This document shows positions 23,226 through 32,000 of a stretch of DNA of 44,152 nt, piece by piece. Position 1 is the stretch's first letter, and the number at the start of each line of letters is the position of its first letter. The notes beneath the pieces were generated by a model. The model had not been told where the DNA came from. It saw only the letters and a program-made list of their open reading frames with translations, and did not search any database. Made by a program: the position numbers and the translations under genes. This DNA is from an uncultured Eggerthella sp. (GTDB taxonomy: Bacteria; Actinomycetota; Coriobacteriia; Coriobacteriales; Eggerthellaceae), in NCBI GenBank assembly GCA_905203045.1, contig CAJKUH010000018.1, positions 1 to 44,152 on the forward strand. Reading direction: 5' to 3'.

Positions 23226-24890
23226 ATGACTGCAAAGGTATCGCAGGAAGTAAACGATGCTGCTCAAAATGCTCAGGGATTTGCCTCCCTTGGCTTGAAT
23301 CGAGAAATCACGAAAGCGGTGGAAGAGCTGGGATATACGGCTCCCACTCCCGTGCAAGCAGGGGCAATTCCCGAGGTTCTGGCAGGCCGTGACGTTTTGG
23401 CGGCTGCGCAGACCGGCACGGGCAAGACGGCGGCATTCCTTTTGCCTACCATGAACAACCTTGCCCATGGCGAAAAGCGCCGCGGACATGGCAAAAGCTT
23501 GGGAAGCGGACCGTACCTTCTGGTGGTAACGCCCACGCGTGAACTTGCCCAGCAAATCGAATCGGTGTGTCGCACGATATGCAAGCATACCCGCCATTCC
23601 TCGATTACCGTGGTGGGCGGCGTGAGCTATAACCCGCAGCGCAATGCTCTGAAGCGCGGTTGCGACATTCTTATTGCCACCCCTGGTCGACTGATTGACC
23701 TGATGGAGCAGGGTGCCTGTTCGCTTGACCAGGTACAGATTCTGGTTCTTGATGAAGCTGACCGCATGCTCGACATGGGCTTTCTGCCTGCCATCCGCAC
23801 CATTGTCGACGCCACGCCCGAACAGCGTCAGACGCTGCTGTTCTCGGCAACGCTCGACGAAGGCAAGGTTGGCTCCATCACCGATTTGGTGAAAGACCCT
23901 GCGCGCATCGAGATCGCGCCCGTTACCTCTACTGCCGAAACGGTAGAGCAGTACGCACTGCCCGTTTCCCTGGAAGCGAAGAATGCGCTTCTGCCCCAGG
24001 TGCTGAAGAAGGCTGGCTCTAAGCGCGTTATCGTGTTCACGCGCACGAAGCATCGCGCCGATGCGTGCCGCCGTCGTTTGGTGAAGGCGGGTATCAGCTG
24101 TGCTGTTATCCACGGCGATCGCACGCAGAACCAGCGTGAGCGTGCGCTTCGCTCGTTCAGCGCCGGCGAATGCGATGTACTGGTTGCCACTGACGTGCTT
24201 GCGCGCGGCATCGATATTGCCGATGTGAGCTATGTTATCAACTTCGATGTTCCCGAAGATCCGGTCGATTACATCCACCGCATTGGCCGTACGGGCCGCG
24301 GCGGCGATGTGGGCTGGTCGCTCACCATCGTCACTGAACAGGATATCGACGAGTTCAACGACATCGAAACGCTGATGGGCAAGACCATCGACCTTTACGA
24401 CACTGAAGGCTTGGAGTTGGGCGAAGACCCCGTATACATCGATCCCGACCGCGTGCCGGCTTCGAAGCTTCCAGGCAAGAAGGCGAAGAAGAAGCGTCGC
24501 AAGGCACGCGACAAGAAGATGGCGGCAAAGGGACAGGCCTCTTCCGATTCTGAAAGCATGAAGCTGCATTCGAGTGATGAGGGCGCATCAAACGAAAAGC
24601 CTTCCAAAAAGCAGTCGGGCAAGCGCGGTCAGGGCAAGAAGAGCACGCAAGGCAAAAAGCAACAGTCCAAGCCTTCGCGCAAGAACGCGGTTCATTCCGC
24701 CGACGCAAAGCGCTCGGGCGGGCGCAGAGGCAAAGGACGCTCCGACAAGCGCAGCACGGAAGAAGTGCCTGCCGCATTCAGGCCCGGCGTCCATTCTTCC
24801 GGTGTGCGTCAGGCGGCTAAGCCGGGTAAGCATAAGCGCTCCCAAGGCGGCAAGAACCACCGCGGTAGGCGCGGCGGCCAACAGCGTTAG
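23226..24890 (+). CDS. DEAD-box RNA helicase with basic C-terminal tail
   Basis: The 554-residue protein has all core motifs in order: the Q motif region, AQTGTGKTAAFLLP (Walker A, about residue 60), PTRELAQQ, TPGRLIDL, DEAD in VLDEADRML, SAT, and the second RecA domain with ATDVLARGIDI and HRIGRTGRGG. From about residue 415 the tail is Lys/Arg/Ser/Gly-rich low complexity (PGKKAKKKRRKARDKK and later), likely binding RNA without a fixed fold. It resembles the RhlE/CsdA group used in RNA turnover and ribosome assembly, especially in the cold. The ribosome binding site before ATG 23226 is weak. Confidence 0.92.
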   Translation: MTAKVSQEVNDAAQNAQGFASLGLNREITKAVEELGYTAPTPVQAGAIPEVLAGRDVLAAAQTGTGKTAAFLLPTMNNLAHGEKRRGHGKSLGSGPYLLVVTPTRELAQQIESVCRTICKHTRHSSITVVGGVSYNPQRNALKRGCDILIATPGRLIDLMEQGACSLDQVQILVLDEADRMLDMGFLPAIRTIVDATPEQRQTLLFSATLDEGKVGSITDLVKDPARIEIAPVTSTAETVEQYALPVSLEAKNALLPQVLKKAGSKRVIVFTRTKHRADACRRRLVKAGISCAVIHGDRTQNQRERALRSFSAGECDVLVATDVLARGIDIADVSYVINFDVPEDPVDYIHRIGRTGRGGDVGWSLTIVTEQDIDEFNDIETLMGKTIDLYDTEGLELGEDPVYIDPDRVPASKLPGKKAKKKRRKARDKKMAAKGQASSDSESMKLHSSDEGASNEKPSKKQSGKRGQGKKSTQGKKQQSKPSRKNAVHSADAKRSGGRRGKGRSDKRSTEEVPAAFRPGVHSSGVRQAAKPGKHKRSQGGKNHRGRRGGQQR

Positions 24891-24912
24891 CCGGCAAAAC
24901 CAATGAGCTTGA

Positions 24913-24957
24913 AGTACGCCCCTGTCTTTGACCAAGGCAGGGGCGTACTGCTTTTAG
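24913..24957 (+). terminator. Intrinsic terminator after the DEAD-box helicase
   Basis: AGTACGCCCCTG (24913-24924) pairs perfectly with CAGGGGCGTACT (24938-24949), followed by GCTTTT. A short open frame over this hairpin (24903-25097) is therefore not called as a gene. The remaining stretch to 25259 shows nothing I can support. Confidence 0.85.
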
Positions 24958-25259
24958 AAGCCATTGCCCAAACCCAGGATTGTGTCTATGCCTATTGCGA
25001 TCTTCCAGAAGAAACAAATATTGTGAGCGGTTCTGCTGTTCAAGGGCGTGAAGTGCTAACGATCCCGAAAGGCTCAGCTGTCGATCAGAGGCAATAAGCG
25101 CCGACGTGTTAGACGTGCTCAGATTGACAGCTAGATCAAAAGTGCTGGTCAATGGTGCTGGGGTGCGCTATTGGTGCGTTTTTCATGGTTAACTTGCTAA
25201 AGAAGAAATGCAAGAATCAGCTGTTCCGCATGATGCTGGAGCGCAGTAGAGGGGGAGTT

Positions 25260-25682
25260 ATGTTCAAGAATTTAAGTCCTAACCGCAAGGGTCTGTTTCT
25301 ATTCGGAATCTTGAATATCATCATTTCCGCAATGTGGATAGCGATTGGCGTCGGGTGTCTTGCCAATGCTGAGTTCGCATTTGGTGTCGGCGATATGATT
25401 GGCACTTCTTTGGTGCTGGGGATGAGCGCCAGCACGTTAGGCATGGTCGTTGTTGCTGCGGCAATTATCGGTATCGTTCCAGCGGTATTTACCATGCGTG
25501 CCGCAAAGAAACCCGGAAAGCCCATGCTTCCTTTGATTTTGTACGCTCTTATTACGCTTGCCAGTTTGGCAGGGGCGTTTCAGGCGGAAGATCCCATTAG
25601 CTTCATTGCCATGTTCATAACGGCTTATTTCACCTTGTTTTGGTGCGGTTTGGTGTATGACGAGGCGAGGAAGGAAGCTTAG
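25260..25682 (+). CDS. Hypothetical four-helix membrane protein (140 aa)
   Basis: ATG 25260 follows GAGGGGGAG and starts a short polar head (MFKNLSPNRKG), then about four membrane segments (12-35, 50-72, 92-108, 114-132) and a charged end. The open frame extends further upstream, but the start codon here has the ribosome binding site. No family is recognised. It stands alone between two terminators. Confidence 0.6.
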   Translation: MFKNLSPNRKGLFLFGILNIIISAMWIAIGVGCLANAEFAFGVGDMIGTSLVLGMSASTLGMVVVAAAIIGIVPAVFTMRAAKKPGKPMLPLILYALITLASLAGAFQAEDPISFIAMFITAYFTLFWCGLVYDEARKEA

Positions 25683-25757
25683 CTCGCTTTTCGAAAACTT
25701 TCGGTTAACGTTCATGGGGGTTATTTCTCCTGAACAATTGGACCCCCTGCAAAGCAA

Positions 25758-25796
25758 AACAGCCACAGCCCTGTTTGAGCTGCGGCTGTTTTTTAT
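25758..25796. terminator. Bidirectional terminator between the small membrane protein and ppk
   Basis: AACAGCC (25758-25764) pairs with GGCTGTT (25784-25790); an A:C mismatch follows and CAGC/GCTG extends the stem. T-run on the plus strand and an A-rich left flank for the minus strand. Confidence 0.8.
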
Positions 25797-25844
25797 CGGC
25801 ATCGTGAAGGGTTGTTTCAGCTGATGCCATGAAGGCTCGGTTCG

Positions 25845-28640
25845 TTAATCCAATCGCCCTGTGAACAGGAACTTGATGCGCTGCCACAAGCTGGGCTTCT
25901 TGGGAACCAGTTGGATGGCTGCCTTGGTTGCTGCCTGTTCCACCTTTTCGTCCATGGAAGGCGAAAGGGGAATGGGCTCTGCGCTCTTGGCGGACCCAGC
26001 GCCGGTTGTGGGCTTGGTGGCAGGCCCCGCAACGCCAGGCTCGGTTTCCTCGAGGCCAAGCAGGGAATCGGAAGAGGCATGCGCCGGTACCTTTGCTTCA
26101 GGCGCCTTGGCTGCTGCTTCTTTCTCTGCTGCTTCCTTGGCTGCATTTGCCTTCTTCAAGGCTTCCAATTCAGCTTCAGCCTCTGCCTTTGCCTTGGCCT
26201 CCGCTTCAGCTTCAGCCTTCAGCTTCGCTGTTTCCTTTGCTGCTTTCTTCGCGGTTTCCTCGGTTGCCTTCTTGGCTTCTGCGGCAAGCTTTTCCTGCAG
26301 CTCCTTTTCCGCTGCTTCGGCTTCTTCGCGGGCCCTGCGTTCCTCTTCCTCTGCCGCCTTCATACGCTCGATGCGGGCAAGCTCGGCCTGACGGGCTGCC
26401 TCTTCTTCGCGCAGCTCGCTGGCGCGACGGTAGTCGTCGCGTGCTTTCTGGATAAGGAAGGCCTGCGAATCGAACGATTCGGTGTTGCCCTCGGCGTCTT
26501 CGCTGCTGAAGAATTCAAGCGGGGTGTAGCTCAAATCGCTTTTCAGCATGCGCAGCTTTGCCGTATCGGAAAGCGAAACGTCCAGATAGCCGTTCACGCG
26601 TTCCTTCAGCTCGGGGTCGTAGATGGGCCAAGCGATCTCGACGCGCTTTTCCATGTTGCGCGTCATAAGGTCGGCGCTGGAAAGGTACAGCTCACGGTTG
26701 TCGCGTGGGCCGAAGCCGTAGATGCGGCTGTGCTCGAGCAGGCGACCCACGATGGAAACCACTTCGACGTTTTCGGTGTAGCCTTCCACGCCGGGAACCA
26801 AGCAGGAAATGCCGCGTACGAACAGGGTGGTTTTCACGCCTGCCTGCGATGCTTCGGCAATCTTGTCGATGATGTCTTTGTCGGTAACGGAATTGGTCTT
26901 GAACACCAAGCCGTTGGGCTCGCCCTTTTTGGCAAGCGCGATCTGCTCGTCGATCTTGTGCAGGATCATGGGCTTGATTTGCAGCGGTGCCACGACCAGC
27001 TTCTGATAGCTGTCGGAAGCGTTTTCCAGGCTCATGTTGCGGAAGAACTCGGCGGCGTCTTTGCCGATGCCCTCATCGGTGGTGATGTAGCTGAAGTCGG
27101 TGTAGAGGCGCGAGGTCTTCTCGTTGTAGTTGCCGGTGCCCAACTGCGTGATGTACTGAATGCCGTTTTCGGTATGGCGGGCAATGGTGCAGATCTTCGA
27201 ATGAACCTTGAAGTCGTGGAAGCCGTAAATTACGTTGGCACCTGCCTGCTCGAAGCGCTGCGACCATTCGATGTTGTTCGATTCGTCGAAGCGTGCGCGC
27301 AGCTCGAACAGCGCCGTTACTTCCTTGCCGTTTTCGGCGGCGGCGACCAAGGCTTCGGCCAGGTGCGACTGGCTTGCCAGACGGTACAGCGTGATCTTGA
27401 TGGAGAACACCGAAGGGTCGCTTGCAGCTTCACGCAGCAAGCTGATGAACGGATCCATGCTTTCGTATGGGTACATAAGCAGGGCATCGCGCTCGGCGAC
27501 CTGTTCCATGATGGGGCGCTTCTTGTCGAAGCATGCCGGCCATTGCGGGTTGAACGGCTCGTTGGTGATCTCGCGGGCAAGGTCGGAGTCTATCATGCCC
27601 GAAAGCCCCCATGCGTAGCCCATGTCAAGCGGGACGCTGGTGATGAAGCTCTGGTAAGGCTTCAGGTTCAGGCGCTTCAGCAGGAACTTTTCTGTTGCCG
27701 AGGAAAGGGGCGTGTCGGATTCCAGGCGTACCGGGGCCAGGCGGGCGCGCTTCTTCAGCATGCGCTTCATGTGCTCGCGGTAGTCGTAATCCAAATCTTC
27801 TTCGGTGCCGTCGTTCGGGTCGATGTCGGCGTTGCGCGTTACGCAGATGACGCTGGCGCGCTTGGTGGTGTACATGGAGAACACCTCGTCGACGATGGTT
27901 TTGATTGCGTTTTCCAAAAGGATGTACTGCGTGCCTTCGCCCGGCAGCTTAATAACACGCTTTGCCTGGTGCGGCAAGGGGATAAGGCCGAACGTCGCGT
28001 CATCGGCGCCGATGTTCTTGCCTTTCTTCTTGCTTTTGCCCTCGGCGGACTTCTGCTTTTCGGCAGCAGGTTCGTCGTTTACCAAACGCGTCAGTACGTA
28101 CAGCGCGCCGTTTTCCAAGTGGGGAAACGGGTGGCGCGAATTGATGATCTGCGGCGAAAGATACGGGATGACGCGTTCCTGCAGGTAGGCGTAGAGGTAC
28201 TCGGCCTGTTCCTTGGAAAGGTCTTCCGGCATCAGCTGACGTATGCCGCAATCGGCAAGCTGCCCCATGATCTTGTTGTAGATGCGCTCTTCCTCGGGGT
28301 ACAGCTCATGGCAGCGCTGATAGATGGCCAGCAGCTGCTCATTCGGCGTCATTTGGGTTTTGTTGTCGCGCATGTCCTTGTCGACCAAGGAAAGGTCGGT
28401 GAGGCTGCCCACGCGCACCATGAAGAATTCCTGCAGGTTGCTGCAGAAGATGGACACGAACGTAAGTCGTTCGAGCAGCGGCACGTTGTGGTCTTCGCCC
28501 TGGTCTAAAACGCGCTTGTTGAACGTGAGCCAGGAAAGCTCGCGGTTTTGCATGTAGGGCAGAACATGGCGCCCTTTGTGCGTAGCGGATTTTTCCGGTA
28601 CGGCGGCAGAGCCGGGTTCGGGATTCTTTTTCGCTTCCAT
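25845..28640 (-). CDS. ppk: Polyphosphate kinase 1 with long coiled-coil tail
   Basis: It makes polyphosphate from ATP. The 931-residue protein is about 200 residues longer than usual. The core (1 to ~735) has QNRELSWLTFNKRVL, YPYESMDPF near 390-398, FELRARFDE, the phosphorylated His480 in DFKVHSKI, GTGNYNEKT, and the second phospholipase-D-like half with VRGISCLVPG and EHSRIYGFG. A loop rich in Lys at 193-210 is extra. From about 740 an Ala/Glu/Lys coiled coil follows, then a Pro/Ser stretch, ending with PSLWQRIKFLFTGRLD, which looks amphipathic and could touch the membrane. AGGGGAAAACC precedes the ATG. ppx lies upstream on the same strand after 168 bp. Confidence 0.94.
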   Translation of the reverse strand: MEAKKNPEPGSAAVPEKSATHKGRHVLPYMQNRELSWLTFNKRVLDQGEDHNVPLLERLTFVSIFCSNLQEFFMVRVGSLTDLSLVDKDMRDNKTQMTPNEQLLAIYQRCHELYPEEERIYNKIMGQLADCGIRQLMPEDLSKEQAEYLYAYLQERVIPYLSPQIINSRHPFPHLENGALYVLTRLVNDEPAAEKQKSAEGKSKKKGKNIGADDATFGLIPLPHQAKRVIKLPGEGTQYILLENAIKTIVDEVFSMYTTKRASVICVTRNADIDPNDGTEEDLDYDYREHMKRMLKKRARLAPVRLESDTPLSSATEKFLLKRLNLKPYQSFITSVPLDMGYAWGLSGMIDSDLAREITNEPFNPQWPACFDKKRPIMEQVAERDALLMYPYESMDPFISLLREAASDPSVFSIKITLYRLASQSHLAEALVAAAENGKEVTALFELRARFDESNNIEWSQRFEQAGANVIYGFHDFKVHSKICTIARHTENGIQYITQLGTGNYNEKTSRLYTDFSYITTDEGIGKDAAEFFRNMSLENASDSYQKLVVAPLQIKPMILHKIDEQIALAKKGEPNGLVFKTNSVTDKDIIDKIAEASQAGVKTTLFVRGISCLVPGVEGYTENVEVVSIVGRLLEHSRIYGFGPRDNRELYLSSADLMTRNMEKRVEIAWPIYDPELKERVNGYLDVSLSDTAKLRMLKSDLSYTPLEFFSSEDAEGNTESFDSQAFLIQKARDDYRRASELREEEAARQAELARIERMKAAEEEERRAREEAEAAEKELQEKLAAEAKKATEETAKKAAKETAKLKAEAEAEAKAKAEAEAELEALKKANAAKEAAEKEAAAKAPEAKVPAHASSDSLLGLEETEPGVAGPATKPTTGAGSAKSAEPIPLSPSMDEKVEQAATKAAIQLVPKKPSLWQRIKFLFTGRLD

Positions 28641-28770
28641 TGGTTTTCCCCTCTATTCTATTCCCCAAGTAAATGGCATATAAGCCAGTATTCCCTAGGG
28701 TCTATTGTATACGTTACGAGCCTTTTTTCGCAGGTAAGATGCGGTTTTTGTAGGCAACGAAGCGGTGCAT

Positions 28771-28811
28771 TCTGTTGCATTTCCGCTTGCGTTTCCGCTC
28801 GCATTTCGCTA
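28771..28811. repeat. Three imperfect 12-nt tandem repeats after ppx
   Basis: TTGCATTTCCGC, TTGCGTTTCCGC and TCGCATTTCGCT follow in tandem and run up to the ppx stop codon. Function unknown. The rest of the 168-bp gap to ppk (28641-28808) holds AT-rich sequence with a TACAAT on the minus strand that may serve ppk. Confidence 0.45.
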
Positions 28812-29747
28812 CGCGCAGCTTACTGGTTTTACCAAAACGCGGTCGGCAAGGTAGCCCTCGCGCACCCCGTACTTGCAGATGTCCAGGCGCTTGCCGCCGC
28901 AGAGCTTGAACGCCTCGCGGATGATGATGCACCCGGGAATGATGGTGTGGATTCGGTCGGGAACGGTGCGCAGCGCCTTATGGGCGAATGCATCGGGGTC
29001 TTCGTCGTACAGGCTTAAGATGGCATCAAGATGCTCGGGCAGAAGGTAGTTGAAGCGGTTGCCTTCGTTACATAGGTCGCCGTAGAGCTTTGCCGCCGAG
29101 CGGATGGACCCGCCGATGCCGTAGAGCTGTTCGGAGCGGTACACCTCGGTTTCCTCTTTCGCGGCAAGGGTGCCAAATGCATCTGCAATGGCGGCCATTT
29201 CCTTGTGGGTGGGCATCAGCCCCTTCACATACGTGGCGAACGAGGAAAGCGAGCCCTGCGGGATGCTGGTCTTCGCCAGGTCGAAACCGTTGCTGATGCT
29301 GGTGAGCTCGGTCGACCCGCCGCCGATATCGACCATGGTGCCCGCTTCGAGGTCCTGGTCAAGGCGTGCGCCCAGGTAACCCAAGTGCGCTTCCTCTTCG
29401 TTTGAGAGGATGGTGATGCGCTGCCCGATGCCTTCTTCGATGGCGGCCGTCGCCTTATGCGAATTGGAGCAGTTGCGCAGCACTGCCGTGGCGAAGATGT
29501 CGATGCGGCAGCAGTCGAAATGCGAGGCACGGCGCAGATGCGCGTTGATGGTTTTGATGGCGCGCTTGATGCCGTCTTCGGTCATGGCGCCGTCTTTCAC
29601 GTGCGAGGCAAGGCCTGCCATGACCTTGTAGTTCAAAAGGGTGTCGATGTCCTTTTTCCGCAGCGGTTCATGCGCGGCGCATTCCACTTCGTAGATGCAT
29701 AGGCGAATGGTGTTCGAACCTAAATCGATGATGCCGTAGCGGGACAT
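28809..29747 (-). CDS. ppx: Exopolyphosphatase (Ppx/GppA family)
   Basis: The 312-residue protein has the actin-like ATPase fold marks: YGIIDLGSNTIRL at the start, ATAVLRNCSN near residue 90, EEAHLGYLG, and DIGGGSTEL near 140. It removes terminal phosphate from polyphosphate or pppGpp. It has the short two-domain form without the C-terminal HD part. The start ATG at 29747 is fixed by AAGGAG 8 nt upstream; the frame stays open for 15 more codons. With ppk downstream on the same strand it forms a make-and-break pair, and rel in this window makes the (p)ppGpp that can act on such enzymes. Confidence 0.9.
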   Translation of the reverse strand: MSRYGIIDLGSNTIRLCIYEVECAAHEPLRKKDIDTLLNYKVMAGLASHVKDGAMTEDGIKRAIKTINAHLRRASHFDCCRIDIFATAVLRNCSNSHKATAAIEEGIGQRITILSNEEEAHLGYLGARLDQDLEAGTMVDIGGGSTELTSISNGFDLAKTSIPQGSLSSFATYVKGLMPTHKEMAAIADAFGTLAAKEETEVYRSEQLYGIGGSIRSAAKLYGDLCNEGNRFNYLLPEHLDAILSLYDEDPDAFAHKALRTVPDRIHTIIPGCIIIREAFKLCGGKRLDICKYGVREGYLADRVLVKPVSCA

Positions 29748-29951
29748 TGTGTTTGCTCCTTGTTGAAAAACGGGTACTTTCTCGCACTTCATTTGATTTA
29801 ACTATATTCGGTCTTTTGGAAGTGGGGTAGCATCCCTTGTAACGTGTTATTTAACATATTTCTGTCATTTGCCAGGTGCAACGCCTTCCAGGCAAGCGTG
29901 CTGCATTCTGGAACGTATGGCATGGCCTTGTGCTAAGGGGAGGGGAACGCG
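29748..29951. promoter_or_regulatory. Divergent control region between ppx and pap
   Basis: This 204-bp AT-richer stretch separates minus-strand ppx-ppk from plus-strand pap. TATAGT on the minus strand (about 29799-29804) and TTGTAA...TTTAACAT on the plus strand (about 29839-29861) are possible promoter parts. I see no clear PHO-type operator repeats. Confidence 0.3.
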
Positions 29952-31652
29952 ATGCTCGATACGGTTCGGCTGGATTCTCAGAAGGTGTCCAAGAAAGAAT
30001 ACAAGGCTCGGTTCAAGGAGCTTATCAACAAGCTGGTGGTGCTTCAGCAAGAGGCGAAGCGCCAGGAGCTGGGCGTGGTGGTTTTGTTCGAGGGATGGAA
30101 AGGCGCCGGCAAGGGCAGCCGCATCTCCGACTTGATGTATCATCTCGATGCGCGTGACACCTCGGTGTACGTGACCGAGGATTTCGACGAGGAAGAAGCC
30201 GAAAACGTGCTGAGCGGCGAATTCGGCGCAACGGGCTATTTTCCCGTTATGCAGCAGTTTTGGAAGGCGCTCGGCCAGCGCGGCAGCATGACATTCTACG
30301 ATCGCGGCTGGTACTCGGTTGGAGCGCAGCACGTTATCAACATGCTACCCAAGAAGGGCAAGCTTTCCAAGAAGGACCGTGCGGTGGTGGAACGCCATAC
30401 CGCCCGCGTGCTTCCCGCCATCGAGGACTTCGAGACGCAGCTCCGAAACGACGGGTACTTGGTAATCAAGTTCTTCCTGCACATCTCCGAGCAAACCCAA
30501 CGCGAGCGTTTGGTGGGCCTGTACAGCGACCCGGCAACCAAATGGCGCGTAACCCAGACCGACCTGCGCCAGCTCGACCACTACAAGCAGGCGTATCGCG
30601 TGTACGACGAAATGCTGAAGCGTTCGAACTTCAAGGTGGCGCCCTGGATTCTGCTCGATGCGACCGACCATAGGCGCGTGAACCTGAGCGTTGCCCAGAC
30701 GTTGGTAACGGCGCTCGAGCGCGAGCTTTCCAAACCGAAGAACTCCGCTGCTCTTGAAGCGGAAAAGAAGGCGAAGGAAAACTCTGCCGCTGCGGTGACG
30801 GGCGCTGTTGCAGGCGACGAACGCGAGCGCACTGAAGAGCAGAACCGCCTTCTGCGCTTGGAAGCGGAACGCCAGGCGGCGCAGGCAAGCGCCCATGCGC
30901 CCACGATGACGCGTTTTGCCCCGAGCGAGCACATCCCCTCGCTTGACGAGGTGGATCATACGCTGGCGCTTTCGCGAGAAGACTACAAGCTGCAGCTGAA
31001 GGCCGAGCAGGAACGCTTGCGCCGCATCGAGCTGGAGATGTACATCAAGCGTGTGCCCATGATGATCATGTACGAAGGATGGGACGCCGCGGGCAAGGGC
31101 GGCAGCATCAAGCGTGTTGCTCAGGCACTTGACGCGCGTTCGTACACCATTTTCCCCAGCCCGGCTCCCACCAAGCCCGAGCTTCTGCACCCGCACCTGT
31201 GGCGCTATTGGACGCGTTTGCCCAAGGCGGGCCATGTGGGCATCTACGATCGCAGCTGGTACGGGCGCGTTCTGGTAGAACGCGTGGAGGGCTTTGCCAG
31301 CACCGAGCAATGGAGCCGCGCCTACGAGGAAGTCAACGAGTTCGAGCGCGACATGGTAGATTGGGGCGCCATCCTGCTGAAGTTCTGGGTTGATGTTTCG
31401 CCCGAAACGCAGCTGCAGCGCTTCGAGGCCCGCGAGAACAATCCCGCGAAAAGCTGGAAGATAACGGCGGAAGACTGGCGCAACCGTGACAAATATCCGC
31501 AGTACCATGCTGCTGTGGAAGACATGTTCCGCTTGACCTCGACGCACAATGCGCCGTGGATCATCCTGGAAAGCGACGACAAGTACTATGCCCGCGTGAA
31601 GGCGCTGCGCATCATAAACGAGGCGATAGAGAAAAGGCTGGGAATGTTTTAG
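29952..31652 (+). CDS. pap: Polyphosphate:AMP phosphotransferase, double-domain PPK2 family
   Basis: The 566-residue protein has two PPK2 kinase domains. The first (about 10-265) has EGWKGAGKGSRI with FYDRGWYS; the second (about 335-560) has EGWDAAGKGGSIKRV with IYDRSWYGR. A charged helical linker rich in Ala/Glu joins them. Two-domain members typically phosphorylate AMP to ADP with polyphosphate, so the enzyme can regenerate nucleotides from the store built by ppk. GGGGAGGGG precedes ATG 29952. It diverges from ppx-ppk, completing a polyphosphate locus. Confidence 0.92.
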   Translation: MLDTVRLDSQKVSKKEYKARFKELINKLVVLQQEAKRQELGVVVLFEGWKGAGKGSRISDLMYHLDARDTSVYVTEDFDEEEAENVLSGEFGATGYFPVMQQFWKALGQRGSMTFYDRGWYSVGAQHVINMLPKKGKLSKKDRAVVERHTARVLPAIEDFETQLRNDGYLVIKFFLHISEQTQRERLVGLYSDPATKWRVTQTDLRQLDHYKQAYRVYDEMLKRSNFKVAPWILLDATDHRRVNLSVAQTLVTALERELSKPKNSAALEAEKKAKENSAAAVTGAVAGDERERTEEQNRLLRLEAERQAAQASAHAPTMTRFAPSEHIPSLDEVDHTLALSREDYKLQLKAEQERLRRIELEMYIKRVPMMIMYEGWDAAGKGGSIKRVAQALDARSYTIFPSPAPTKPELLHPHLWRYWTRLPKAGHVGIYDRSWYGRVLVERVEGFASTEQWSRAYEEVNEFERDMVDWGAILLKFWVDVSPETQLQRFEARENNPAKSWKITAEDWRNRDKYPQYHAAVEDMFRLTSTHNAPWIILESDDKYYARVKALRIINEAIEKRLGMF

Positions 31653-32000
31653 GCGCGACGGCCTGTCGGTCATCGCAACGAGCTGATGCTGCGCAGGCAT
31701 CTGGCGGCACGGCTGCCGTTTCGAGCGTGCTTGACGGGTAAAGTCTATCTGGCGCTTGCTTCCGCGGCATCTGCACTCACTAGGCGCCCGCCCGCTGACT
31801 TGCTGGCGCATGCTCCGACATGGTGAATCCGTTCATTCCTGATTTTTTGCCCGAAATCAGAACATGTGAAATCCCCTTTTGCGAATCTTCGTAAGGGGGA
31901 TTTCTTTTTTGCTACTATTGTTTAGTTGTCTCGCGCATATGCCGATGCGGCGTATGGCACGACGCAATGGTTTAGAAGAGCCAAACTGCAAAGGTGGTTC
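31653..32000. other. Intergenic stretch before srtB with a terminator
   Basis: No gene is supported. GAAATCCCC (31868-31876) and GGGGATTTC (31896-31904) followed by six T form a good intrinsic terminator for pap. A piece at about 31793-31815 (CGCTGACTTGCTGGCGCATGC) closely resembles 21016-21037 after lysC and may be a dispersed intergenic element. Confidence 0.6.
31868..31910 (+). terminator. Intrinsic terminator upstream of srtB
   Basis: A 9-bp stem GAAATCCCC/GGGGATTTC with an inner CGAA/TTCG pairing and a T6 tail. Confidence 0.85.

Noticed and set aside
24903..25097. A 64-residue open frame after the DEAD-box helicase
   Set aside because: It runs through the helicase's terminator hairpin and has no ribosome binding site.
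25911..28508. An 865-residue open frame on the plus strand opposite ppk
   Set aside because: It mirrors the codon usage of ppk, which has full catalytic motifs; the antisense translation is unlike a real protein.
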